Counted from the first letter of the stretch, positions 1-6,423 are shown. The stretch is 10,148 bases of DNA from Methanomicrobiales archaeon (GCA_013415575.1 JAAEES010000026.1:1-10148), one strand, 5' to 3'. Program-made: numbers and translations. The notes: a model not told the origin generated them from the sequence alone.

Positions 1-6
1 GAGGAG
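1..6 (+). promoter_or_regulatory. Shine-Dalgarno site of the UbiD-family gene
   Basis: GAGGAG lies 9 bases before the ATG at 16 and is complementary to the pyrimidine-rich 3' end of archaeal 16S rRNA. It supports 16 as the true start. Anything further upstream, including the promoter, is outside the window. Confidence 0.65.
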
Positions 7-15
7 TGGATCAGG

Positions 16-1254
16 ATGCGGGAATTTATCGACCGGATGAGGGAGTGCGGAGAAGTCATCGATATCGATGAACCCGTGGATGTGGTATACGAACCCTGCA
101 GGTATGCCCACAGGACCGACAAGCTCCTCTTCTTTCACCGGCTTGCCGGGGCCCGCGGTGTCATGAACGTCACGGCAACGAGAGACGCGCTCTCGCTTGC
201 CCTGAACATTCCCAAGCACGATATGGTTCAGCGCCTCTCCCGCATGGAGTACCAGGGATCGGTGGTCCGTCAGGGCAACCTCCCGATGACGTCACCGGAC
301 CTGTCAAGGATACCGGTCATGAAGCATTATCCCCGGGATGCCGGGAGGTACATCACCGCCGGCATTGTCTTTTCCCGGTTCGGGGATATCGAGAATGCAT
401 CCATCCACCGCATGCAGGTTCTGGATGACCGGAGGGTCGCCGCCCGGCTGGTGGAAGGACGGCATACCTCCACGCTCCACCGGGCCGCCCGCGAGCAGGG
501 AGACCGGTTGCCGGTGGCCGTAGCTATCGGAGTTCACCCCGCGGTCACTTTTGCCTGCTGCACGCGGGTGCCGAAGGGGAAGGAACTCCCGTATGCCGCG
601 GAGCTGCTCGGCGGTGAGATACGGGTCTGGCAGTGCACCAACGGGGTCCTCGTGCCGGAAGCAGAGGTCGTACTTGAAGGATTCATCGGTGGAGAAACAA
701 CCGAGGAAGGGCCATTCGTCGATATCACAGGCACCTATGATCAGGTGCGGACGCAGCCGGTCATCGAGTTTTCAGGCATGCACCTGATGAAGGATCTCAT
801 CTACCATGGCATCCTTCCCGCTGGAAATGAACATCGCATCCTGATGGGAGCACCCTATGAGCCATCCATTTACCGGGCAGTCGCAGGGGTGACCGAGGTA
901 AAGAACGTCGTCCTGACAACCGGTGGATGTGGGTACTTCCACGCGGTAATCCAGGTACGCAAGCAGACTCAGGGCGATGCCAAGAACGCGATGATGGCTG
1001 CCTTTGCTACCCACACCTCGCTCAAGCATGTGGTGGTGGTTGACGAGGATATCGATCCAACTGATCCGGAGGATGTGGAATTCGGCATCGCCACCCGGGT
1101 CAGGGGCGATCGGGATCTCCTGGTAATCACCGGTGCCCGGGGATCATCTCTCGATCCAACCCAGGCCGATGACGGGACAAACGTGAAAGTCGGTATCGAT
1201 GCCACGATGCCACTCGGCCACGAGAATGAGTTTCTTCGCGCGGTGTGGGAGTGA
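16..1254 (+). CDS. UbiD-family decarboxylase, probable anhydromevalonate phosphate decarboxylase
   Basis: This 412-residue protein is a complete UbiD-family decarboxylase. The family uses prenylated FMN and a divalent metal to decarboxylate unsaturated acids. Seen: NASIHR at residues 127-132 followed by GRH at 148-150. The spacing N127-R132-H150 equals that of the fungal enzyme Fdc1 (N168, R173, H191), where these residues bind metal and cofactor. Also present are an EAEVVLEG segment (215-222), EEGPF (230-234) and a VVDEDIDP segment (341-348), all in family order. The AcnX gene follows after a 2-base gap. In archaea (Aeropyrum, Methanosarcina) a UbiD homologue paired with AcnX converts trans-anhydromevalonate 5-phosphate to isopentenyl phosphate, so that role is inferred from context. 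It is presumably cytosolic and needs a UbiX prenyltransferase encoded elsewhere. A generic aromatic-acid decarboxylase is the alternative, but is less likely given the neighbour. Confidence 0.88.
   Translation: MREFIDRMRECGEVIDIDEPVDVVYEPCRYAHRTDKLLFFHRLAGARGVMNVTATRDALSLALNIPKHDMVQRLSRMEYQGSVVRQGNLPMTSPDLSRIPVMKHYPRDAGRYITAGIVFSRFGDIENASIHRMQVLDDRRVAARLVEGRHTSTLHRAAREQGDRLPVAVAIGVHPAVTFACCTRVPKGKELPYAAELLGGEIRVWQCTNGVLVPEAEVVLEGFIGGETTEEGPFVDITGTYDQVRTQPVIEFSGMHLMKDLIYHGILPAGNEHRILMGAPYEPSIYRAVAGVTEVKNVVLTTGGCGYFHAVIQVRKQTQGDAKNAMMAAFATHTSLKHVVVVDEDIDPTDPEDVEFGIATRVRGDRDLLVITGARGSSLDPTQADDGTNVKVGIDATMPLGHENEFLRAVWE
1248..1251 (+). promoter_or_regulatory. Shine-Dalgarno site that sets the AcnX start
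   Basis: GGAG, inside the end of the decarboxylase gene, lies 5 bases before the ATG at 1257. It favours that ATG over the in-frame GTG at 1245, which would add four residues and lacks a site of its own. Confidence 0.6.
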
Positions 1255-1256
1255 GC

Positions 1257-2429
1257 ATGCACCTGCTTCCTGAAGAAGAGCAGGTACTTGCCGGGGAATA
1301 CGGCGAGACACGCCAGAAGATGATGGAGATTCTTGCCGCCATCGGCACGGTGTTCGGGGCTGCCCGGCTCATCCCGATAAAGAGTGCCCAGGTGAGCGGG
1401 GCCTCCTACAAGACCATTGGTGATGCGGGCCTCGAATGGCTCACCGGGCTCGATGCCCGCGTTTCCGTCCCCACCGTTCTCAACCCGATCGGCATGGACC
1501 GTGCAGCATGGCGGGAGATGGGTATCCCCCCCGGCTTTGCTAAAAAACAGGAAGAGATAATCGCTGCCTACGCCCGGCTCGGCATCCGGCTGGAGTGCAC
1601 CTGCACGCCATATTACATTTACCAGACCCGGTTTGGCGAACATCTCGCCTGGTCGGAATCCTCTGCAGTCTCCTACGCAAATTCGGTTATCGGCGCCCGT
1701 ACCAACCGTGAGGGGGGGCCGGGAGCCCTCGCTGCCGCCATCATCGGAAAGACCCCTGAGTATGGCCTCCACCTGGTTGCGGCGCGGAAGCCGCAGGTGC
1801 ACATCCGGGTGGAGGGGGGAGATTCCTGGGACGATGTCGCAAGGTTCGGTGCCCTTGGATACCTTGCCGGAAAGATTGCCGGAAACCGCATTCCCTTCTT
1901 TTCCGGTATCAGGCCCCGGCGCGACCATCTGAAAGCGCTTGGTGCGGCAATGGCGGCATCCGGGGCAGTCGCCCTCTATCATGTCGCCGGTATCACTCCC
2001 GAAGCGCGGATATTTTCCTATGCGGGAAGCGATATCGAGCAGATCCCTGTTACCGCCGGAGAGGTTGCGGCCCTCTGGAACGAGATCCAGGTTGACGCCG
2101 TTGCGCTGGGCTGCCCCCACTGCTCACCAGAAGAACTCTCCCGCGTCGCAACCCTCCTTTCCGGAAAACGGGTGAAGATTCCGGTCTACATCTTTGCGGC
2201 GCGAAAGGTGATCGATTCATGCCACGACGCCATAGCAGCTATCGAACGGAGCGGGGCGCGGGTTTACGCAGATACCTGTATGGTGGTCTCACCTGCACTG
2301 GAGCGGTACAGGACCATTATGGTCAACAGCGGCAAGGCGTTTTCCTACGTCCCTGATATGTGCGGCGCTGCAGTAAGAATAGGGACCACCGAGGAGTGTA
2401 TCCTGGTGGCAACGGACGGGGCTACCTGA
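1257..2429 (+). CDS. Aconitase X (AcnX) large subunit, probable phosphomevalonate dehydratase large subunit
   Basis: The protein is 390 residues from the ATG at 1257; that start gives the typical AcnX opening MHLLPEEEQVLAGEYGE. AcnX is the catalytic part of an aconitase-superfamily dehydratase. With a small swivelling subunit it forms phosphomevalonate dehydratase in the archaeal mevalonate pathway, making trans-anhydromevalonate 5-phosphate. Visible family segments are SGASYKTIGDAG (47-58), a CTCTPYY motif with C114 and C116, CPHCS with C286 and C289, and DTCMVVSP with C341. Some of these cysteines should hold the iron-sulfur cluster; which ones cannot be decided from the sequence alone. The length fits a stand-alone large subunit without the fused small domain seen in some bacteria. 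It follows the decarboxylase stop by 2 bases, so the two are surely cotranscribed and act in consecutive steps. The small subunit is absent here; it may lie upstream of the window. The 3' end overlaps the convergent stress-protein gene by 8 bases. Confidence 0.88.
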   Translation: MHLLPEEEQVLAGEYGETRQKMMEILAAIGTVFGAARLIPIKSAQVSGASYKTIGDAGLEWLTGLDARVSVPTVLNPIGMDRAAWREMGIPPGFAKKQEEIIAAYARLGIRLECTCTPYYIYQTRFGEHLAWSESSAVSYANSVIGARTNREGGPGALAAAIIGKTPEYGLHLVAARKPQVHIRVEGGDSWDDVARFGALGYLAGKIAGNRIPFFSGIRPRRDHLKALGAAMAASGAVALYHVAGITPEARIFSYAGSDIEQIPVTAGEVAALWNEIQVDAVALGCPHCSPEELSRVATLLSGKRVKIPVYIFAARKVIDSCHDAIAAIERSGARVYADTCMVVSPALERYRTIMVNSGKAFSYVPDMCGAAVRIGTTEECILVATDGAT

Positions 2430-2907
2430 CGATCAGAAGGGGCGGATCAACCAGTCCGGCGATCTGCTCTGACAGCATCCCTGCATGGGATTTGCCGCTT
2501 TTCCCATAGGCCCCCATCACCACGAGGGAGTACCTGCCGCTGTTCGCCTCGGTCAGAATCTCTTCCCGAACGTCTCCCTCCACGATCCGGGATTCGCAGT
2601 CCACCTTCTCTTTTGCATAGTGGGTGAGGAGATCCTGGTATTCGGTATTGATACTCCGCTTCATATCCCGCCAGATCTTCTCTTCATGATCTTTGATCAG
2701 GTGACACATATCGCTCTGGGTGCAAAAGGTGAATGCCTGTGCCCGGGCCTCACTCCGGTCCAGCACCGAAAAGAAGACGACGAGCGATCCCGACTTCTTT
2801 GCCACCTGTACGGCATGGAGTGCGCACTTGTGGCTCCAGGTGGAGCCGTCGAGCAATACCAGTATTTTTGCTCTTACCGGTCCGGTTTCAGTCACCATGC
2901 TCGTCAT
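2422..2907 (-). CDS. Universal stress protein (UspA family)
   Basis: This is a single-domain Usp protein of 161 residues, the usual length, with an alpha/beta nucleotide-binding fold of the adenine-nucleotide hydrolase-like type. Seen: the first strand and loop ILVLLDGSTWS (15-25) with the nucleotide-contacting D20, GDVREEILTEA (111-121), the glycine loop MGAYG (131-135), and a closing strand PPLLIVR at the extreme C-terminus. The ATP-binding signature G-2x-G-9x-G-S/T is nearly intact, but its last glycine is L145 before S146, so ATP binding is uncertain. The frame stays open up to 3123, but the 72 extra residues lack Usp features and would run across the promoter region. I therefore chose the ATG at 2907; the ATG at 2898 is the other possibility. 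No strong ribosome site is visible, so a leaderless transcript is likely. The exact role is unknown; family members bind nucleotides and are induced by stress. Confidence 0.9.
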   Translation of the reverse strand: MTSMVTETGPVRAKILVLLDGSTWSHKCALHAVQVAKKSGSLVVFFSVLDRSEARAQAFTFCTQSDMCHLIKDHEEKIWRDMKRSINTEYQDLLTHYAKEKVDCESRIVEGDVREEILTEANSGRYSLVVMGAYGKSGKSHAGMLSEQIAGLVDPPLLIVR

Positions 2908-2933
2908 CCCGTGGGTGTAGTGTAGGAATGGAA

Positions 2934-2941
2934 ATGAAATA
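2934..2941 (-). promoter_or_regulatory. Possible TATA box of the universal stress protein gene
   Basis: On the minus strand this reads TATTTCAT, centred about 30 bases before the ATG at 2907. That distance suits a leaderless or very short-leader archaeal transcript. The match to the TATA consensus is modest. Confidence 0.35.
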
Positions 2942-2955
2942 GGTTTTTGCCCGGA

Positions 2956-3000
2956 CCTGCGCCCCGTGAACCGCAGGAGCATCTTTAATTGATACCTGCG
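2956..3000. repeat. Three CCTGCG/CGCAGG elements in the divergent promoter
   Basis: CCTGCG at 2956-2961 and its inverse complement CGCAGG at 2972-2977 form a 6-bp inverted repeat with a 10-base spacer. A third copy lies at 2995-3000. The first and third extend to a direct repeat, ACCTGCG. They sit between the divergent stress-protein and membrane HEAT genes, on both sides of the plus-strand TATA box. This may be a regulator-binding site, but six-base repeats in GC-rich DNA can arise by chance. Confidence 0.35.
2983..2990 (+). promoter_or_regulatory. TATA box of the membrane HEAT-repeat gene
   Basis: CTTTAATT is the only AT-rich octamer close upstream of the ATG at 3016. Its centre is about 29 bases before that ATG, which predicts transcription starting at or a few bases before the start codon. 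No Shine-Dalgarno site precedes the ATG, in keeping with leaderless translation. Confidence 0.5.
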
Positions 3001-3015
3001 ATCAGATGAATTCAC

Positions 3016-4260
3016 ATGGCCTTTCCCGATCTGAGCGGGAGAAGACTGCAGGATTATAAACTGCTGGTGCTGGGAGTACTCATTGCCGTCTCCCTCCTCC
3101 TCGAGTTCTACGTTCACTGGCATCTTGGGATAACGTCAGTATACTCCCATTTCTTCTACATACCGATAGTCCTGGGAGCGGTCTGGTTCGGGAAGCGGGG
3201 GGTGCTCGTGGCCATCCTGCTCGGTGCAGCCCTGCTCTCTGTAACCTTTGTGAATACCGGGAGAATTGACGACGATGCTATCATCCGGGCCCTGATGTTT
3301 GTGATCGTCGGTCTCGTGATCGGTGCGGTCTCTGATTACATGCGGATCGAGCAGGAACGGTTGATGAATGAGGTGACCGATGCTGCCATACAATCCGGTC
3401 TCCGGGGACGGACGGGAACGGGAAGCATCGCGGAGATCCGGAGCAGGATCGCCTCCTTTGCCGGAGTGAAACGGCTCAGGGAACAGGGCGACATTCCAGG
3501 ACTTATCCGGGCACTCCGGAACCGGGACCCTGCCGTGCAATATGACGCGGTGGAAGCTCTCGGGGAATTGGCCGATCCGGCGGCAACCGGTGCACTGATC
3601 TCGGCGCTCACCGGAGACCAGTACAGCGGAATCCGCTGGAAGGCCGCTGAAGCCCTGGCAAAGATCGGCGAGCCCGCGGTCCCGTCGCTGATTGCAGCCC
3701 TTGATCACCCGGACGAAGGGGTGCGGTGGAAGGCGGCCATAACCCTGGGCGAAATCGGAGATCCGCGTGGCATCATCCCTCTCATCGGGCTGCTTTCAGA
3801 TAAGGACCGGTTTGTGCGCAGCAGGGCGGCCTATGCCCTTGGCCTTATCGGATCTCCGGCCATACCGGCCCTCTCGGAAATGCTCGAAGAGGCCCCGTAC
3901 GAGGTCCGGAGGGGTACCGTTACCGCGCTGGGAAAGATGAATGATCCTGCGGCGACCAGCGCCCTCATCCGGGCCCTCACCGATTCATCAGAAGATATAC
4001 GCCAGGATATCATCACCTCACTGGTGACACAGGGAGAGGCGGCCTTTGATCTCCTTGTCGCAAGCCTCGCCGATCCCGAACCTCTCCGACAGCAGGGGGC
4101 AGCGATGGCGCTTGCGGCCATGGGGAGACCGGAAGCCCTGGAACCATTACAAAAGGCCCTTGAATCAGCCGGATCTCCAACCCGGGAGGTGATTAGTTCA
4201 GCGATCGGGGAGATCCGTTCCCGGAATGCACAGGAACGAACCAAAAACCTTCCGGAATAA
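3016..4260 (+). CDS. Four-helix membrane protein with C-terminal HEAT repeats
   Basis: This 414-residue protein has two parts. Residues 1-108 hold four likely membrane helices (about 14-33, 44-58, 61-79 and 88-107), with the motif YSHFFYIPIVLGAVWFGKR at 43-61. I believe similar segments front some methanogen sensor kinases, but I cannot confirm this here. After a short charged linker, residues 152-404 are a run of about eight HEAT repeats of the PBS-lyase type, around 31 residues each. Most have an R/Y-x-x-A-x-x-A-L-G-x-I-G-D/S-P core, clearest near 174-190, 206-221, 237-250 and 268-282; repeats after 320 are more diverged. HEAT arrays bind proteins, so a membrane-anchored scaffold or sensor is a reasonable inference. 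No catalytic domain is visible. The bilin-lyase name sometimes given to such repeats should not be carried over. A second HEAT protein and an MscS channel lie just downstream. Confidence 0.82.
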   Translation: MAFPDLSGRRLQDYKLLVLGVLIAVSLLLEFYVHWHLGITSVYSHFFYIPIVLGAVWFGKRGVLVAILLGAALLSVTFVNTGRIDDDAIIRALMFVIVGLVIGAVSDYMRIEQERLMNEVTDAAIQSGLRGRTGTGSIAEIRSRIASFAGVKRLREQGDIPGLIRALRNRDPAVQYDAVEALGELADPAATGALISALTGDQYSGIRWKAAEALAKIGEPAVPSLIAALDHPDEGVRWKAAITLGEIGDPRGIIPLIGLLSDKDRFVRSRAAYALGLIGSPAIPALSEMLEEAPYEVRRGTVTALGKMNDPAATSALIRALTDSSEDIRQDIITSLVTQGEAAFDLLVASLADPEPLRQQGAAMALAAMGRPEALEPLQKALESAGSPTREVISSAIGEIRSRNAQERTKNLPE

Positions 4261-4277
4261 CCGGGTTTTCCGGAAGG
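4248..4277. repeat. 10-bp perfect inverted repeat of two TTCCGGAA palindromes
   Basis: CCTTCCGGAA at 4248-4257 and TTCCGGAAGG at 4268-4277 are exact inverse complements separated by 10 bases. The stop codon of the membrane HEAT gene lies in that spacer. Each arm contains the 8-base palindrome TTCCGGAA, and the two palindrome centres are 18 bp apart. The element ends about 20 bases before the TATA-like sequence of the DUF432 gene. It could fold as an RNA hairpin ending the upstream transcript, or act as a paired operator. No T-run follows, so a classical terminator is not supported. Confidence 0.6.
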
Positions 4278-4295
4278 ATCTGACCGTTCTCAGAA

Positions 4296-4304
4296 GATAT
4301 ATCT
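4296..4304 (+). promoter_or_regulatory. TATA-like box before the DUF432-mscS-HEAT operon
   Basis: GATATATCT contains TATAT and is the best TATA match in the 47-base gap. Transcription would start near 4325. That lies downstream of the first possible GTG start (4308) and just before a second in-frame GTG at 4329. Confidence 0.45.
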
Positions 4305-4307
4305 GGT

Positions 4308-5039
4308 GTGAGGTCGTTAGGTTTTTCTGTGTTTGGTGAGTCCGATTACTCATTTTGCTATGATTCAGAGGAGGTCTCGATCAGGATCGACCCATTAGAT
4401 GGTTTTTTCCAGTATTTCCGGAAATCAGGTGATGAAGAGATCAGAAAGGTAATCAGCGGCAAATCCCGGAAGATCGTGGTCAACCCTGTCGAGCCGGTCA
4501 ACCTTCCCCGGGAGGTCACGAGATTCCTCGAGGTCCATTTTACTCCGGTAGCAATCGAGCCGGACTCGAGCGAAATCGTATATATTACCTTCCCGGTCGA
4601 GATTGGGGTATTCCTCGAGTCGAAAGACGATTTTGATGTTCTTGATATCTTCACTCTTTCCCGGCCCAAATACTCTCTCTATGGTCCTCCTGAAGAAGGA
4701 GTCATCACCCGTTACCATGAGAGCACCGTCTCCGGTACCCTCCCGGACGTGGACAGGCTGAAAGAGGGTGTAATCGCGCTCTCCCTCAGCAATGCCAGCC
4801 GGAACTGGGTGGAGGTCTCCCGTGCCGTCTTTGACTGTTCGTCCCTCTTTTTGTATTACGGACATTGTGTCTCCCTGGTGGCCCGCATGAACATCCTGTC
4901 CCGGGATATCGCGGATATCAGGAGCGAGGACCGGCCTCTCAGGGATGGCATGAAACCGTCGATCCTGGTAATCAAAGCGCGAAAAACCCTGATCCCCGAT
5001 AAAATTCCCTTCATGATGGAGTTCGGGGTGGGTGATTAG
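4308..5039 (+). CDS. DUF432 family protein of unknown function
   Basis: This is an archaeal DUF432 protein, recognised from INPVEPVNLP-like residues (KIVVNPVEPVNLPREV, 55-70), FPVEIGVFLES (95-105), LSRPKYSLYGPPEEGVITRY (117-136) and WVEVSRAVFDC (167-177). No function is established for the family. There are no membrane helices and no signal peptide. The many alternating hydrophobic stretches suggest a beta-rich soluble fold. The mscS gene starts 1 base after the stop, with its ribosome site inside this gene, so the product may act with or on the channel; that is inference from position. The start is uncertain. GTG at 4308 gives 243 residues, whereas GTG at 4329 gives 236 and fits better with a TATA box at 4296-4304 and a near-leaderless transcript. 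Neither has a good Shine-Dalgarno site. Confidence 0.8.
   Translation: MRSLGFSVFGESDYSFCYDSEEVSIRIDPLDGFFQYFRKSGDEEIRKVISGKSRKIVVNPVEPVNLPREVTRFLEVHFTPVAIEPDSSEIVYITFPVEIGVFLESKDDFDVLDIFTLSRPKYSLYGPPEEGVITRYHESTVSGTLPDVDRLKEGVIALSLSNASRNWVEVSRAVFDCSSLFLYYGHCVSLVARMNILSRDIADIRSEDRPLRDGMKPSILVIKARKTLIPDKIPFMMEFGVGD
5031..5036 (+). promoter_or_regulatory. Shine-Dalgarno site that sets the mscS start
   Basis: GGTGAT matches the archaeal anti-Shine-Dalgarno complement and sits 4 bases before the ATG at 5041. The in-frame GTG at 5032 lies within this site and is therefore an unlikely start. Confidence 0.6.
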
Positions 5040-5040
5040 C

Positions 5041-5868
5041 ATGGTGGGCCTCGACACTGTGGTCTTCGGTGAGGTGACGGTGCTGGATCTGATCGTGTTC
5101 GCCATTTCGGTAGTCATCATCGTCATCGTGGCGCGGATCATTGCCATGTACCTGAAACGGGCTCTCTCCGACCGCATGGAACGGGTTGAGATCGATAAGC
5201 TGGTCAAGATCGTCCAGGCCGTCATCATCCTGTTCGGTATCTGGTTTGCCCTGCCCAGTTTCGATGTGGATATCGGCCAGCTCCTGGTCGTTGGCGGGAC
5301 GGTGGGGCTGATCATAGCGTTTGCCAGCCAGAAGATCGTCTCGAACCTCGGCTCCGGAATCTTCCTCCTGATCGAGCGGCCGGTCAAGATCGGAGACACC
5401 ATCCGGATTGGCGACGTCGAGGGAACGGTGAACCAGATCCGGATCCTGTCCACCATTGTGAAGACGTACGAGGGAATTTACGTGCGGATACCGAACGAGC
5501 AGGTCTTTTCCTCCGACATCACCAACTTCGTGGTAAACCCTGCCCGGAGGTTTGAGTACACGGTGAGCATCGGGTACGGGGCTGATGCGGGGAAGGCTGT
5601 CTGGGTCATCCGGACCCTCCTCGATGAACACCCGTTTGTCCTCAATAACCCGGCCCCGAGCATCTTTGTCTCCGAGCTGGGGGATTCCGGCGTGGAGATC
5701 ACCGTTTATATCTGGGCACCGTCCCGGGTCTGGTGGGCAGTCCGGACCGAGCTCCTCCAGAAGATTAAGGAAGCTCTCGAACGCGAAGGAATCGAGATAC
5801 CCTTCCCGCAGCGGGTGATCACCATGGCAGGTGAGAAGAAAAGAGGAACCGGCCAGGGAGAATTGTAA
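5041..5868 (+). CDS. MscS-family small-conductance mechanosensitive channel
   Basis: The protein has 275 residues, close to the 286 of E. coli MscS, and has the minimal three-helix layout. Helix 1 is about 14-37 and helix 2 about 54-73. Helix 3 (81-112) has the pore-lining pattern GGTVGLIIAFASQKIVSNLG, in which small residues pack the pore and a kink is expected near the SQK segment. The ERPVKIGDTIRIGDVEGTV segment (112-130) begins the beta domain. The alpha/beta cytoplasmic domain follows, ending in IEIPFPQR (251-258), the usual closing strand. Such channels are homo-heptamers in the cell membrane that open under tension and release solutes on hypo-osmotic shock. The gene sits between DUF432 and a small HEAT gene, with gaps of 1 and 2 bases, so all three are almost certainly one transcript. 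The tail after 260 is short, charged and glycine-rich. Confidence 0.93.
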   Translation: MVGLDTVVFGEVTVLDLIVFAISVVIIVIVARIIAMYLKRALSDRMERVEIDKLVKIVQAVIILFGIWFALPSFDVDIGQLLVVGGTVGLIIAFASQKIVSNLGSGIFLLIERPVKIGDTIRIGDVEGTVNQIRILSTIVKTYEGIYVRIPNEQVFSSDITNFVVNPARRFEYTVSIGYGADAGKAVWVIRTLLDEHPFVLNNPAPSIFVSELGDSGVEITVYIWAPSRVWWAVRTELLQKIKEALEREGIEIPFPQRVITMAGEKKRGTGQGEL

Positions 5869-5870
5869 TC

Positions 5871-6380
5871 ATGGAGGTCAGGGAATACATCGATGATCTG
5901 AGCAGTCCGGACCGTGAAATCCGGATTGCAGCAGTGAAGCGTCTTGCGGAAATGGGGGATATTTCTATCGGGCCCCTTATCGGTGTCCTTCAGGAAAACG
6001 GTAACGCCGATTCGCGGTGGTATGCATCGCTTGCCCTCTCCCGGATCGGTGCTCCCGCAGTCGGTCCCCTTATCCAGGCTCTCCGCGAGAACCAGGATCC
6101 CGGTTTCCGCCGGTATGCGGCGGCAGCACTCGGGCATATCGGTGATGTGGCAATCGATCCGCTGATCGGGGCCATGAAGGGTGCTGACCCGGCACTCCGC
6201 GGGTATCTTTCCGCAGCCCTCTGCCGGATCGGAACTCCGGCTCTCGCCCGCCTGCGCGAGCTGTACGCCGGCGATGACGCAGAGCTCCGTTCGTGCGCAG
6301 AGCTCACGCTCTGGGGAATGGGTGAGGAAGGGATCCGTGCCATGGTGCGTTCAATCGAGGAAGACGAGAAGGGCGGCTGA
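5871..6380 (+). CDS. Small soluble HEAT-repeat protein
   Basis: This protein of 169 residues consists almost wholly of five HEAT repeats of about 30 residues (near 5-34, 35-65, 66-96, 97-126 and 127-158). Three have the strong core R-x-Y-A-x-x-A-L-x-x-I-G, for example WYASLALSRIG (50-60) and RYAAAALGHIG (81-91). It ends in an acidic and glycine tail. There is no membrane helix, signal peptide or catalytic motif. The ATG at 5871 is 2 bases after the mscS stop and has GGGAG (5856-5860) 10 bases upstream, so it is translated with the channel. HEAT arrays mediate protein contacts. A cytoplasmic partner of the channel, of DUF432 or of the larger membrane HEAT protein upstream is a fair inference, with no direct proof. 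It is not a copy of the upstream protein, but the repeat type is the same. Confidence 0.85.
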   Translation: MEVREYIDDLSSPDREIRIAAVKRLAEMGDISIGPLIGVLQENGNADSRWYASLALSRIGAPAVGPLIQALRENQDPGFRRYAAAALGHIGDVAIDPLIGAMKGADPALRGYLSAALCRIGTPALARLRELYAGDDAELRSCAELTLWGMGEEGIRAMVRSIEEDEKGG

Positions 6381-6386
6381 AAGCGA

Positions 6387-6394
6387 TTTTTATA
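6387..6394 (+). promoter_or_regulatory. TATA box of polC
   Basis: TTTTTATA is preceded by the purine-rich GAAAGCGA (6379-6386), which resembles a BRE element for TFB. Initiation is predicted near 6415-6420, leaving a leader of about 25 bases that includes the Shine-Dalgarno site. It is the best promoter in the window and makes polC independent of the HEAT/mscS operon. Confidence 0.7.
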
Positions 6395-6423
6395 CCCCTC
6401 CACATCCCAACAGATAAGTCTCC

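Noticed and set aside
969..2120. Long open frame on the minus strand (383 codons)
   Set aside because: It lies wholly antisense to the decarboxylase and AcnX genes, has no recognisable motif, and is of the kind GC-rich coding DNA produces by chance.
2908..3123. N-terminal extension of the stress protein to 3123
   Set aside because: The extra 72 residues have no similarity to Usp proteins, cover the divergent promoter region, and would overlap the opposite-strand HEAT gene.
3471..4230. Phycobilisome (bilin) lyase function for the HEAT proteins
   Set aside because: The repeats resemble the PBS-lyase HEAT type only in fold. A methanogen has no phycobilisomes, and no lyase residues are visible.
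4248..4290. Intrinsic terminator after the membrane HEAT gene
   Set aside because: The hairpin is perfect, but it is followed by GATCTGACC rather than a T-run, which archaeal terminators usually need. It is kept as a repeat instead.
4425..5456. Minus-strand open frame of 343 codons
   Set aside because: It is antisense to DUF432 and mscS, whose protein motifs are clear. The shadow product is low-complexity and rich in Ser, Thr, Arg and Ile without domain features.
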